64,000 nucleotides of DNA from CmP2 sp052084925 (lineage in GTDB: Bacteria > Actinomycetota > Actinomycetes > Actinomycetales > Micrococcaceae): positions 1 to 64,000 of the forward strand of contig JBQDEV010000010.1 of the NCBI GenBank assembly GCA_052084925.1, in the 5' to 3' direction. Shown one piece after another: positions 9,555 through 18,202 of the stretch. The notes under the pieces are model-generated. The model was given only the letters and a program-made list of their open reading frames with translations. It did not search any database and was not told the origin of the DNA. Position 1 is the first letter of the stretch. Each line of letters opens with the position of its first letter. The translations under genes and the position numbers were made by a program.

Positions 9555-12103
9555 CGGATCTGTCCCAGGTCGTCTTTGACTCGCAGAAGTTTCGCGGCAT
9601 TCTTCAGTCGATCCGTCTACGCACACTTCACTCTGAATTCCCGATGATCGAGATGGACAGTCCGCCCACCGAGATCGACTGGAACTACGCGCTGTTGTGC
9701 GCGAGTGCGCTATCAGCTGTCCCGACCGAGCGCGCACAGAACACCGTCCTTAGGGTCGCGGCAGCTTGTCTGGCTCTTAGCGACACCGACGACACTCACA
9801 AGAGCGCAGCCACGGCCATCCTCGATCGCGTCGGGAACCACAGGTCAGTGGAGCTCGCGGAATCACGAGATCTGGTACAACCAGGCTTGTGGAAACAGTT
9901 TCCACCCTTGCTTCGCTTGGAGACGATCAAGAAGCGCCTCCAGCTTTCCATCCCGCTGTCGAGCGGCGAGAACCTCGCGGTGAACTCATTCCAGAGTGAG
10001 CTGTGGAAGGACGCGGCGGACTTTGACTGGGTGAGCGTGTCCGCACCGACGTCTGCCGGAAAATCTCGAATCGTGCGTGAATGGTTCCTAGAAAAACTCC
10101 GACAGAACGATAGATTCACGGCCGTCTACCTTGCGCCCACCCGAGCCCTCGTCGAAGAAGTATCAGCAGACTTTCGAGAAGCGGCCCCGACAGATACCAG
10201 CATCGTTGTGATGCCCTGGGATCCCGAGCTCGACCAGACGCAACGCCGCGTCCTTGTCGTGACGCAAGAGAGACTCCATCTCATTCAGCAGTCACGCCAT
10301 CCGTTCGATATCGACCTTCTGTTCGTCGACGAGGCTCAAGGACTTGGTAACGCGGAACGCGGTGTGTTGCTTCAGCAAGTGCTAGACCGTGCTGTCGAGG
10401 ATCGACCAGGCTTGCAAGTCATTTTCGCGAGCCCGCTCAGTGCGAACCCGGCGATATTGCTGAGCGACAAGCCAGCTGCGGCTCGTTCGAGGGCAACGAC
10501 TTCCGAAGCGGTCACTGTCAACCAGAACCTCATCCGGGTCGAGGGCGTGTATCGCGCACCCGCGAAAAGAATCGTATCGCTGGTGGATGAAGGGCAGGTT
10601 CTCCAAGTCGCCAGCTTCGAGCTGCAGCAACGTGCCACTCGAGTACCGATGCGAATCGCATATGTCGCACATGCACTCGGAGGTAGCGATGGCGGCAACA
10701 TCGTCTACGTAAACGGTGCTGATGACGCGGAGAAGGTCGCCAAGAACATCTCCGATCTTCTGTCCGAAGCAGAGGACGACGAAGACATCAGCAACCTCCA
10801 AGACCTGGTGCGTACTGCCGTCCACCCGAAGTACAGCCTTGCTGACGCGCTCGCGAAACGTGTGGCGTTCCACTACGGCAACATGCCACTTGCCATCAGG
10901 TCTGAAATCGAGCGGCTCTTTGGAGACGGCAAGATTGAGTTCCTCGTCTGCACCTCCACCCTCCTCGAAGGTGTCAACCTCCCATGCCGAACGATCTTCA
11001 TGCGCAATCCACAAAAAGGACGCGGCCGCCCACTCACTGAAGCCGACTTCTGGAACCTCGCGGGTCGGGCAGGCCGATGGGGAAAAGAGTTCCAGGGCAA
11101 CATCGTCTGTATCGACACCGACGACGAGAGCCTGTGGCCGAATCTGCCCACGGTTCGACGCCGATCGAATTTGAAGGTTGCCACTCACCACGGGCTCCAA
11201 GACGTGGCTCCGCTGATCTCGTACATACGCAGCGACTTCGCAGTCGGATCAGATTCAGCTTCCGAAAACCTATTCTCCTATTTGGCGGCGCAGCAGTCGT
11301 CAGGGCGAGACATCACTCACCACCTGCAGCGCATCACGGTTCCGGCCGAGCGAACTGAAGTGGAACGCGCTCTCGTGCGCGCCGTCGAAGACGCCCAGTT
11401 CCCGCTAGATCTTATCCCTCGACATGCAGGCATATCCCCGATCGCTATGCAACGTCTCCTGGAGCATTTCAGGGCGACCGGCAACGATCCGCATGACTTC
11501 ACATTGCCGCTGCCTGAGGAGCCGGACTCACGGCAGCGTTACCAGGACGCCCTCGTGCTCATTGGGGCGACGATGACGGCGGCGTTTGGTCTCCCGTCAG
11601 GTCCCGGGGAGACTGACAGGCGAAAGTGGCAGCTCGCAAACTTGATCGTCAACTGGATGAAGGGCATGCCCCTTGCCCGACTGATCGAGCAGCGTGCTAC
11701 TGGAAAGACGCCAATCGCGAAGGCGATCAGGGACGTGATGGCAGACATCGAGACAGTCGCTCGATTCCAAGCACCGAAATACTTGTCGTGCTACTCGGAC
11801 GTTCTCGCTGCCTACGCTGCAGAGAGAGGCATCCACGACGTCGGGCACGGCCAGGACATCACGATGCTTCTCGAACTAGGAGTTTCCCGACCGAGCGAGG
11901 TCGTCCTGATGGCTTTAGGGCTATCGCGAACGGCAACTATTGCTCTCTCGCAATACGTCACCGTCGACAACTGGACTTCGTCCGAGAGCCGCGACTGGCT
12001 TGCGCGTCAGAATATCGAAGGAATGGACATCCCTGTCCTGATCCAACAGGAGATCATCAACCTCATTAACGCTCAAGCGTTGAGCCATCGCAAAACTGAA
12101 TAG
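9551..12103 (+). CDS. hamB: Hachiman defence helicase HamB
   Basis: This is an 850-residue superfamily 2 helicase, the sensor of the Hachiman pair. Motif I is APTSAGKS (165-172, K171), motif II is VDEAQ (D260, E261), a CTSTLLEGVNLP segment matches motif V, and NLAGRAGRWGKE (about 500) is motif VI. The N-terminal ~150 residues and the long C-terminal region (550-850) are helical accessory domains. In characterised systems HamB surveys DNA and unleashes HamA on damaged or single-stranded phage DNA. It overlaps hamA by 4 bp and is followed by a 196-bp gap before the CHAT gene. Base composition here is visibly less G+C rich than the carotenoid operon, as expected for cargo. Confidence 0.9.
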   Translation: MTDLSQVVFDSQKFRGILQSIRLRTLHSEFPMIEMDSPPTEIDWNYALLCASALSAVPTERAQNTVLRVAAACLALSDTDDTHKSAATAILDRVGNHRSVELAESRDLVQPGLWKQFPPLLRLETIKKRLQLSIPLSSGENLAVNSFQSELWKDAADFDWVSVSAPTSAGKSRIVREWFLEKLRQNDRFTAVYLAPTRALVEEVSADFREAAPTDTSIVVMPWDPELDQTQRRVLVVTQERLHLIQQSRHPFDIDLLFVDEAQGLGNAERGVLLQQVLDRAVEDRPGLQVIFASPLSANPAILLSDKPAAARSRATTSEAVTVNQNLIRVEGVYRAPAKRIVSLVDEGQVLQVASFELQQRATRVPMRIAYVAHALGGSDGGNIVYVNGADDAEKVAKNISDLLSEAEDDEDISNLQDLVRTAVHPKYSLADALAKRVAFHYGNMPLAIRSEIERLFGDGKIEFLVCTSTLLEGVNLPCRTIFMRNPQKGRGRPLTEADFWNLAGRAGRWGKEFQGNIVCIDTDDESLWPNLPTVRRRSNLKVATHHGLQDVAPLISYIRSDFAVGSDSASENLFSYLAAQQSSGRDITHHLQRITVPAERTEVERALVRAVEDAQFPLDLIPRHAGISPIAMQRLLEHFRATGNDPHDFTLPLPEEPDSRQRYQDALVLIGATMTAAFGLPSGPGETDRRKWQLANLIVNWMKGMPLARLIEQRATGKTPIAKAIRDVMADIETVARFQAPKYLSCYSDVLAAYAAERGIHDVGHGQDITMLLELGVSRPSEVVLMALGLSRTATIALSQYVTVDNWTSSESRDWLARQNIEGMDIPVLIQQEIINLINAQALSHRKTE

Positions 12104-12299
12104 GCGGGAATCTTGTTATTCGCCACGACACCATCACCGCGCCGGACCTCACCGCATAGGCGCCGTTCATCTCAGGCAGCATCCGAAACGATCGAAAGCT
12201 TGAAAAGATCAGCTGGTAGCCGCCCAACGTGCGTGCGCCCATCAGTGTCAAGAGCGGGCGCGCATCGCCTGAAGCATTACGAGGAGACGGAGGGGAACC

Positions 12300-13400
12300 A
12301 TGGCTCGAAGTGACACACTCCGTTCGGAGCTCGTGCGCCTCCAGAGTCGCAAGGCGACGCTGACAGGCGACATCGCAAAGGCCGAAAAGGACGCCGCCTC
12401 TGCACGCGAAAGCGCGCGAAAGAAGCGCGAGCAAGCCGCCCGGTCGAAGAGCGCGTCAACGATTCGGACCTCACTGTCCGCTGCCGAGCGTGAGGATAAG
12501 AAGGGCGCAGCAGCGGAGTCCAAGATCGCGAAGGCGCGAAAGGACCTCGCCTCGGTTGACAAGTCGATCGCCACAAAGACCACATCACTCCGGTCTGCTG
12601 ACAACAGCGAACGTCGCTCAGCAGAGAGCAAGCAGAAGCAGGTCGACTCGCGTCGCCGACAAGAAGAGCGAACCCACGCGCGCGAGATCGCCCGCCTCGC
12701 GACCCCTCCCGTGCAGATCCGCTATGTCGAAGTGCGACCACCTGAGCCGGAAAAGCTGCGGGTGCTGTACATCACGGCCAACCCGGAGGCGACGGAGGAG
12801 ACGATCACCACTCCAGACGGTACCGAGCAACGCTTCGGTACCTGGCTTCGCGTCGACCAGGAAGTACGCCAAGTGCGACAGGCACTGCGCGGCTCCAAGT
12901 ACCGTGATCTCGTGCAAGTCGACCATGCGCCAGCCGCGACGGTCAACGACCTCCTCGACGGGCTGAACGACCATCGACCGCACATCGTCCACTTCTCCGG
13001 CCATGCGGGCCCGCATGGCCTACTCATGGAGAACGACGCGGGCGATGAAGACGGCGCCGACGTCACCTTCGAACTCCTCGCGCGCGTCCTCGGCGCGACC
13101 GATGAGCCGCCGCGCCTGCTCGTGCTGAACGCCTGCGAAAGTCTCGCGGGCGCCGATGACGTGCTGCAGACGGTGCCGGCAGTGATCGGAATGTCAGACA
13201 GTATCGATGACACATCCGCGATCGTGTTCGCGTCCGCGTTCTACTCGGCCATCGCCTCGGCGCAGTCCCTCGCATCCGCACTCGAGCAGGCGAAGGTCCG
13301 GATGCTTGCGGCTGCCCTCGACGGATCGGAGCTGCCCGAACTGCGTGTCCGCGATGACGTAGATCCGGCAACTCTTGTGCTCGTCACGCCGCCTGCCTGA
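12300..13400 (+). CDS. Coiled-coil CHAT-domain (caspase-like) protein, candidate defence effector
   Basis: The product has 366 residues. Residues 1-140 are a charged Lys/Glu/Ala/Ser-rich coiled coil (LRSELVRLQSRKATLTGD and similar), a short proline linker follows, and residues 150-366 form a CHAT protease domain. The catalytic pair is visible: His in HFSGHAGPHGL (H235) and Cys in VLNACES (C279). CHAT proteins are clan CD cysteine peptidases; several act in antiphage immunity when triggered by a partner. I recall similar N-terminal coiled coils fused to TIR or other effector domains, which would make this a sensor/oligomerisation module. ATG 12300 has a strong GAGGAGACGGAGG site. It ends the element cargo on the same strand as hamAB. 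Substrate and trigger are unknown. Confidence 0.8.
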   Translation: MARSDTLRSELVRLQSRKATLTGDIAKAEKDAASARESARKKREQAARSKSASTIRTSLSAAEREDKKGAAAESKIAKARKDLASVDKSIATKTTSLRSADNSERRSAESKQKQVDSRRRQEERTHAREIARLATPPVQIRYVEVRPPEPEKLRVLYITANPEATEETITTPDGTEQRFGTWLRVDQEVRQVRQALRGSKYRDLVQVDHAPAATVNDLLDGLNDHRPHIVHFSGHAGPHGLLMENDAGDEDGADVTFELLARVLGATDEPPRLLVLNACESLAGADDVLQTVPAVIGMSDSIDDTSAIVFASAFYSAIASAQSLASALEQAKVRMLAAALDGSELPELRVRDDVDPATLVLVTPPA

Positions 13401-13665
13401 CGCATCGAGATACCACCCCTGCGGTCCGCTCAGCCGCCGGCGGACCAGGGCTCAACCCTCGGGAGCCTGAACACGTCGGCCCTTCGGCGCTGGTTCAGAG
13501 CCTCTCTGAGCAGTTCCTATTCACCCATTCCAACTGGACGCGTCCGCCGGCGCGACAGGTTAGCTGTCCGTCCCTATCTGTAGGTGCATCACCGTTCGAC
13601 ATAACAGAAAAGCGATCGGGAACGTACGTAATCGTCAGGCGCGCCCGTTTTGGATGAGCCTCTCA

Positions 13666-13733
13666 TAAACCCCGCGTAAACCCCTGACGCAGTTGTCGGC
13701 GACTAACAAGAGCCGGGACCTGGCCGGGACCTG
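13666..13733. repeat. Paired direct repeats with 11-bp spacing, possible integrase arm sites
   Basis: TAAACCCC occurs at 13666 and 13677, and CCGGGACCTG occurs at 13713 and 13724. Each pair has an 11-bp period, one helical turn, which suits cooperative binding of a recombinase or excisionase. The repeats lie 95-160 bp inside the element from the tRNA scar, where arm-type sites of tyrosine integrases usually occur. Function is inferred from position and geometry only. Confidence 0.4.
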
Positions 13734-13826
13734 ATGCATGCGAACCATGCAATCCATGGCGTGAAATGAGGTCGTTTGAGGGGTAGAGAGACCCGGAAAA
13801 TCAATGATCTGGGCTGAACCGTCTAC

Positions 13827-13868
13827 CTGGGGGTCAAGAGGTCGTGGGTTCAAATCCCGCATGCCCGA
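13827..13868 (+). tRNA. 3' half of tRNA-Pro(GGG), attachment-site scar (attR)
   Basis: The sequence starts in the anticodon loop (CTGGGGG, anticodon GGG by position), continues with anticodon stem strand TCAAG, a five-base variable loop, the T arm GTGGG-TTCAAAT-CCCGC, acceptor strand ATGCCCG and discriminator A. CCA is not encoded. The matching 5' half (expected to begin CGGGCAT and to contain CTTGA before the loop) is absent upstream. Integration into the 3' end of a tRNA leaves exactly such a half copy at the distal end, while the intact tRNA is rebuilt at the other end, here outside the window. Confidence 0.8.
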
Positions 13869-13920
13869 CATTTTTCCGCTTTTGCCTTCTGGGGATTGCG
13901 CCTCATGAACAGTGATTGTT

Positions 13921-13952
13921 AGCCCCGGTACCGTCCATTCGGTCCCGGGGCT
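13921..13952 (+). terminator. Strong hairpin downstream of the tRNA scar
   Basis: AGCCCCGGTACC pairs with GGTCCCGGGGCT around an 8-nt loop, with one mismatch, followed by a short mixed A/T stretch. It was probably the terminator of the original tRNA-Pro transcript and now isolates the crt operon from the element. Confidence 0.6.
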
Positions 13953-14126
13953 ATTGCTATCTCGACGTGTCCCAGGGTTATGTGGGGTTATGTGGGTTAT
14001 GTGCCAAAGCGTGTGCTTTTTTGCGGCGTGTCAGCGCCTGGATCGTCTTTCCCGGCCTTGTTGGATCCCGTTTCCGTCTCCAGTGGTGACGCGATTTCGC
14101 CCCGGATTTCTGAATGCACTCACACC

Positions 14127-14162
14127 TATAGTTAGATAGGCTTGCGATTAGACAAGCTAACT
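14127..14162. promoter_or_regulatory. crtE promoter region with MarR-type operator copies
   Basis: The bottom strand of 14148-14162 reads AGTTAGCTTGTCTAA, matching 14 of 15 bases of the palindromic element before the MarR gene (23844-23858). A second, weaker copy AGTTAGATAGGCTTG lies at 14130-14144 on the top strand. A possible -10 TATAGT (14127-14132) abuts the weaker copy, so repressor bound here would block transcription of the crt operon. Binding by the 23,879 regulator is inferred from the shared sequence. Confidence 0.65.
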
Positions 14163-14242
14163 TCTATGCATTGTGACGGTGGAAACCCCACGGTGGGACG
14201 GAGCACAGAGCCATCGGAACCGAGAGAACCATCGAGCGTTCG

Positions 14243-15343
14243 GTGTCACCGAAGCGCAATGCTGCGGCGCCAGAGCCGGTGAGTCACCGCGATGGCGTTG
14301 AGGCGTCCGTTGCCAAGGCCGACTTCCTGGACGCGGTCTCCACCGAACTGGCGCAGATGATTCAATGCGGAGTGTCCGCCTCCGGGTCGGAGCGGATGGT
14401 CCGGATGTGGCAGAGAATCGGGCGCATGATCGAGGGCGGTAAGCGGTCCCGGCCGGACTTGGTTCACCTGGGGTTTCGCACCTTCGGCGGCCGAAGTGAC
14501 ACACCACTGGTGAAGCTGGGGTGCGCCGTCGAGCTGCTGCACACCGCCTTCGTCGTCCACGACGACGTCATCGATCGTGATTTCATGCGTCGAGGTGGCC
14601 CGACCCTGTCTGCGGAGTACCGTGACGATGCGCTGGAGGAGGGGCAGAACCGGCGGGACGCCGAGCACGTTGGCCATTCAGCCGGTGTGCTCGCAGGGGA
14701 TATCTTGCTTGCGGAGGCGATTCGCCTGGTGCATGAGTCCGTGGGTGATGAACCCGCAGCACCGGAGATTGTTGAGGCCTTCCACGCGGCGATCCTGAGC
14801 TCAGCTGCTGGTGAGCTCGACGATGTGCTTTTCGCCACCGGCGCCGGGAACCCAGACCTGGATCGAGTGCTGCAGATGCACAGGTTGAAGACAGCCGCAT
14901 ACTCTTTCGAAGCGCCACTGCGCATCGGGGCTCTCCTGGCCGGGGCTCCAACAGACACTGCTGCTCAGTTGGCGGAAGCCGGCGCGCACCTGGGAATCGG
15001 ATATCAAATCATTGACGACGTGCTCGGTACCTTCGGCGACCCCGATGCCTCCGGAAAGCCCATCGACTCTGACCTGCGAGAACGAAAATTCACGGTACTG
15101 ATCGCCCTGCTTCAGGACATCACCGAGGCGGAGCCGGTGGTCCAGGCATGGCGGGACGGCGCGGGCGAGCTGGACGAAATGCGCACCGCGCTGACCACGT
15201 ACGGCATCGAACAGCGCGCCCGCATGGTGGCCCAGCTGTGTTGCGACCGGGCCCGGGCCGGACTGGACACGCTTCTATTGACTTCACAGGCTCGTGCTGA
15301 GTTCGACGTCGTCATAGATGACCTTCAGCGACGCGGGGCATGA
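14243..15343 (+). CDS. crtE: Geranylgeranyl diphosphate synthase
   Basis: This 366-residue class I trans-isoprenyl diphosphate synthase would make GGPP, the C20 precursor of phytoene. The first aspartate-rich motif is DDVID (107-111), the second is DDVLGTFGD (258-266), and GKRSRP-like GGKRSRPDLV precedes them. Length and motifs are normal for actinobacterial CrtE. The GTG start at 14243 has only a weak upstream ribosome site, and the first ~20 residues are variable, so a slightly later start is possible. It is the first gene of an eight-gene operon and overlaps crtB by the ATGA at 15340-15343. Confidence 0.93.
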   Translation: MSPKRNAAAPEPVSHRDGVEASVAKADFLDAVSTELAQMIQCGVSASGSERMVRMWQRIGRMIEGGKRSRPDLVHLGFRTFGGRSDTPLVKLGCAVELLHTAFVVHDDVIDRDFMRRGGPTLSAEYRDDALEEGQNRRDAEHVGHSAGVLAGDILLAEAIRLVHESVGDEPAAPEIVEAFHAAILSSAAGELDDVLFATGAGNPDLDRVLQMHRLKTAAYSFEAPLRIGALLAGAPTDTAAQLAEAGAHLGIGYQIIDDVLGTFGDPDASGKPIDSDLRERKFTVLIALLQDITEAEPVVQAWRDGAGELDEMRTALTTYGIEQRARMVAQLCCDRARAGLDTLLLTSQARAEFDVVIDDLQRRGA

Positions 15344-16227
15344 TGGGCACGATGGATCCTCTCCAGCGATATACCGCCGCCGCCACACGCAGCGCTGGAA
15401 CGGTCATCGGCGCCTACTCGACCTCATTCGGACTAGCCACGAAGTTCCTCGGTGCCCGGGCACGTCGTGACATCGCCAACCTCTACGCGCTGGTGCGCCT
15501 GGCCGATGAGATCGTCGACGGGGTGGCGGTGCAAGCCGGACTGGAGCCAGAGGAGGCCGAGAAAGCCCTCGATCGTTTGGAATCCGAGACCGAAGCCGCC
15601 CTGGGCTCCGGCTACAGCACGAACCTGGTGGTTCATGCCTTTGCCGCCACGGCACGCTCTCATGGCATCACCACCGCATTGACCCGGCCGTTCTTTACCG
15701 CGATGCGCACCGATCTGCATCGGACCGAGCACACGAAGGAGTCCTTGGCGGACTATATTTACGGATCGGCTGAGGTGGTGGGGCTGATGTGCCTGGCCGT
15801 GTTCCGCAGCATGCCCGGGACGGTGACCACTGAATCTCAGACCCTGACCCGCGGGGCTCAGCGCCTGGGTGCGGCCTTCCAGAAGATCAATTTCCTGCGC
15901 GACCTCGGCGCCGACCGGGACGAACTGGGTCGATGCTATTTCCCTGGCGTCGATCCCGCTTCGTTCAGCGACGTAGAGAAGCATCGTCTGGTCGCGGATA
16001 TCCGCCAGGACCTGGATGCTGCCGAAGCGGGCATCGGGTTACTGGATCTGCGGGCGCGGCTTGCGGTCGGGGTGGCTCACCGGCTGTTTCACGAGTTGAC
16101 CGACCAGATCGACGGTACCCCCGCGCAACAGATCGGCGCGCGACGCATCCGCGTCAACAACGCCCGCAAAGTGGCGCTCGCGGTGGACACCGCGCTGCAT
16201 CGTGTGCGCCGGGGGAGCCGACCGTGA
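15340..16227 (+). CDS. crtB: Phytoene synthase
   Basis: The 295-residue protein would condense two GGPP into C40 phytoene. Aspartate-rich motifs for the Mg-diphosphate sites are visible: ADEIVDG (about 47) and DLGADRDELGR (about 190), with FQKINFLRD just before the second, as in squalene/phytoene synthases. Its ATG overlaps the crtE stop by 4 bp; a second ATG 12 nt downstream is also possible. The stop overlaps the GTG start of crtI. It is presumably membrane-associated, handing phytoene to CrtI. Confidence 0.93.
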   Translation: MMGTMDPLQRYTAAATRSAGTVIGAYSTSFGLATKFLGARARRDIANLYALVRLADEIVDGVAVQAGLEPEEAEKALDRLESETEAALGSGYSTNLVVHAFAATARSHGITTALTRPFFTAMRTDLHRTEHTKESLADYIYGSAEVVGLMCLAVFRSMPGTVTTESQTLTRGAQRLGAAFQKINFLRDLGADRDELGRCYFPGVDPASFSDVEKHRLVADIRQDLDAAEAGIGLLDLRARLAVGVAHRLFHELTDQIDGTPAQQIGARRIRVNNARKVALAVDTALHRVRRGSRP

Positions 16228-17849
16228 GGCCGGGCATCGAACGGCAGCGCGTGGTGATCATTGGTGCCGGAGTGGCTGGGTTGGCTACCGCCGGACTGTT
16301 GGCGCGGGACGGCCACCAGGTGACCGTCCTCGAGCAACAGCAACAGGTCGGCGGGCGGGCCGGGCGCCTAGAGGAGGACGGATTCCGCTGGGATCAGGGA
16401 CCCTCCTGGTGGTTGATGCCCGAGGCTTTCGAGCATTTCTACGCCCTGATGGGCACCAGCGTCGAGCGGGAACTGGACCTGCGAATGCTGGACGATCCGT
16501 CCTTCGCGCTGTTCACGGAAGGCTTTCGGCGACTCGACATCACGACCCGTGCCCCGGAGGTGGCGTCCCTCTTTGAGGATCTCGAGGCTGGGGCCGGACA
16601 CCGACTCGTTGAGGATCTCGCCGCCTGGGGCGACGATTACCAACTGGCACTCGGACACTTCCTCTACACCAATTTCGAGGCACCGGCCCGGTTGTTGGAT
16701 CCGTCGGTCTTGCGTCGCGTGCCGCGACTGTTGACCCGGCTCACCCGATCCCTGGAACGTCAGTCGGTCCGCCGCTACCGCGATGTCCGGCTCCGGCAGC
16801 TCCTCGATTTCGCCGCGGTGTTCCTCTCCTCCTCACCGGCGCGCACGCCCGCCTTCTACGGGATCCTCAACCACACGATCCTGAACCAGGGGGTGGCGTA
16901 CCCGATGGGCGGCTTCGGTACCTTCGTCGACTCGCTGCACCGGCTGGCGCTGGATGCCGGGGCCGAGATCATCACGGGCGCTGCGGCGCAGCAGATCACC
17001 TGCGAGGAGCGGCGCCGTCACGCCACGGGAGTCACCTACCGCGATGCCGCGGGCACGCAACACCACCTGCCCGCCGAGCGGGTGGTCTCCGCCGTCGACC
17101 GGCAATTCACCGAGACAGTGCTGCTCCCGAAGCCGCCGCGTTCGGTGCACCGTCGTTGGCAACGCCGCGATCCCGGCATCGGCTGCGTGCTGGCCTATCT
17201 GGGAGTGCGGGGACCGTTGCCCGAGCTGGCCCATCACTCGCTGTTCTTCAGCCGGGAGTGGAGCGCGGACTTCCAACGCATCTTTCCTGAGCGAGGTAAC
17301 GGTGCCGAAACCAACCGCGACTCCGCCTCGGCATCGGTCTACCTCTGCCGTCCTTCGGCCACAGACGAGTCGGTGGCCCCGCCCGGGCACGAGAACCTGT
17401 TTTTGTTGATCCCCGTGCCGGCGATGGCGAAGGGAATCCGCGGGAGCCTGCACGGGAGCCCGGATGCTGAGACCGAAGAGATCGTGGATCGCACGGTGGC
17501 GATGATCGCCGAGCGAGCCGGCATTCCGGACGTGGAAGAGCGCATCGTGGCACGGCACACTGTGGGACCCGGTGACTTCGAAGCGCAGTTCAACTCGTGG
17601 CGGGGAGGTGCGCTGGGCTTGGCGCACACGCTGGGCCAGTCGGCGTTCCTGCGCGGATCCAACAGGTCCCGCGAGGTCGACGGACTGTACTTCGCAGGAG
17701 CCACCACCACTCCCGGGGTAGGGCTACCGATGTGCCTGATCTCGGCGGAGAATGTGCTCAAGCGCTTCCGCGCGGACACCACCGTAGGACCACTGCCGGT
17801 GCCCGTGCCGACGAGGGATGGCGATCATGCAGAGGAGGACCGACCATGA
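16224..17849 (+). CDS. crtI: Phytoene desaturase
   Basis: This 541-residue FAD enzyme would desaturate phytoene to lycopene. The Rossmann motif is VVIIGAGVAGLATAGLLARD near residue 10, with the acidic E of VTVLE after it; the C-terminal FAD signature is GLYFAGATTTPGVGLPMCL, typical of CrtI. I place the start at GTG 16224, which overlaps the crtB stop as GTGA and has GGGGGAG upstream. A much longer in-frame reading extends back into crtB without a plausible site. The stop overlaps the crtYc ATG by 4 bp. Confidence 0.93.
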   Translation: MRPGIERQRVVIIGAGVAGLATAGLLARDGHQVTVLEQQQQVGGRAGRLEEDGFRWDQGPSWWLMPEAFEHFYALMGTSVERELDLRMLDDPSFALFTEGFRRLDITTRAPEVASLFEDLEAGAGHRLVEDLAAWGDDYQLALGHFLYTNFEAPARLLDPSVLRRVPRLLTRLTRSLERQSVRRYRDVRLRQLLDFAAVFLSSSPARTPAFYGILNHTILNQGVAYPMGGFGTFVDSLHRLALDAGAEIITGAAAQQITCEERRRHATGVTYRDAAGTQHHLPAERVVSAVDRQFTETVLLPKPPRSVHRRWQRRDPGIGCVLAYLGVRGPLPELAHHSLFFSREWSADFQRIFPERGNGAETNRDSASASVYLCRPSATDESVAPPGHENLFLLIPVPAMAKGIRGSLHGSPDAETEEIVDRTVAMIAERAGIPDVEERIVARHTVGPGDFEAQFNSWRGGALGLAHTLGQSAFLRGSNRSREVDGLYFAGATTTPGVGLPMCLISAENVLKRFRADTTVGPLPVPVPTRDGDHAEEDRP

Positions 17850-18202
17850 ACCACGCTGAGTATCTGATCCTGATGGCCGGATGTGTGCTGATCACTCTGC
17901 CGCTGGAGTTTGTGCTGAAGGCCCGGGTGTATCGGCGTTGGCGGATCATGGTGCCCTCTGTGCTCGCCGTCGTCGTCGTGTTTGGGATCTGGGATCTCGT
18001 GGGGATCGTCCGAGGTCATTGGACCTATAACCCCGAGTTCATCACGGGGATCCACCTGGGTCCGCTCCCGTTGGAGGAGCTGGTGTTCTTCGTGGTGATC
18101 CCGCTGTGTGCGCTGCTCAGCTACGAGGGCGTGTCCACGGTGTTGGGCTGGTGGCGTCGCCGTCGCACCTCGGAAATCACCGGAGGTGAACATGCTTCCT
18201 GA
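17846..18202 (+). CDS. crtYc: Lycopene beta-cyclase subunit (CrtYc type)
   Basis: This 118-residue membrane protein is one half of the heterodimeric actinobacterial lycopene cyclase. It has three hydrophobic segments and the conserved GHWTYNPEFITGI and PLEELVFFVVIPL stretches, in which the glutamates are characteristic of the lycopene cyclase domain family. ATG 17846 overlaps the crtI stop and follows AGAGGAGG. In B. linens CrtYc plus CrtYd are both needed to form beta-rings. The CrtYe/CrtYf homologues make C50 carotenoids instead, but they need a lycopene elongase (CrtEb), absent from this operon, so a C40 beta-cyclase is the better call. Confidence 0.87.
   Translation: MNHAEYLILMAGCVLITLPLEFVLKARVYRRWRIMVPSVLAVVVVFGIWDLVGIVRGHWTYNPEFITGIHLGPLPLEELVFFVVIPLCALLSYEGVSTVLGWWRRRRTSEITGGEHAS

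Larger units (their letters stand above)
1..13868. mobile_element. Right part of an integrated conjugative/mobilisable element with defence cargo
   Basis: The segment runs from the left window edge to a 3' tRNA-Pro fragment. It holds a MobF relaxase-helicase, a tyrosine recombinase, a restriction-modification pair, a Hachiman pair and a CHAT-domain gene, all on the plus strand. No chromosomal housekeeping gene occurs before the tRNA scar, and the carotenoid operon starts just after it. The left boundary, an intact tRNA-Pro and any type IV secretion genes would lie outside the window, so whether the element is self-transmissible or only mobilisable cannot be told. Confidence 0.8.
13401..14242. 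other. 842-bp gene-free junction between element and carotenoid operon
   Basis: No supported coding region lies here. It contains, in order: a weak hairpin GGTCCGC/GCGGACC (13423-13446, no T-tract) just after the CHAT gene; two pairs of 11-bp-spaced direct repeats (13666-13733); the tRNA-Pro 3' half (13827-13868); a strong hairpin (13921-13952); and the crtE promoter with operator-like repeats (14127-14162). The rest (about 13450-13660 and 13960-14120) shows nothing I can assign. Confidence 0.7.

Noticed and set aside
13423..13446. Hairpin GGTCCGC/GCGGACC after the CHAT gene as an intrinsic terminator
   Set aside because: The stem is 7 bp with a 10-nt loop and no T-tract; too weak to list as a terminator.
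13635..13871. 78-codon minus-strand frame beginning MSGMRDLNPRP
   Set aside because: Its start is the reverse complement of the tRNA-Pro T arm and acceptor end, a frequent false call at tRNA scars.
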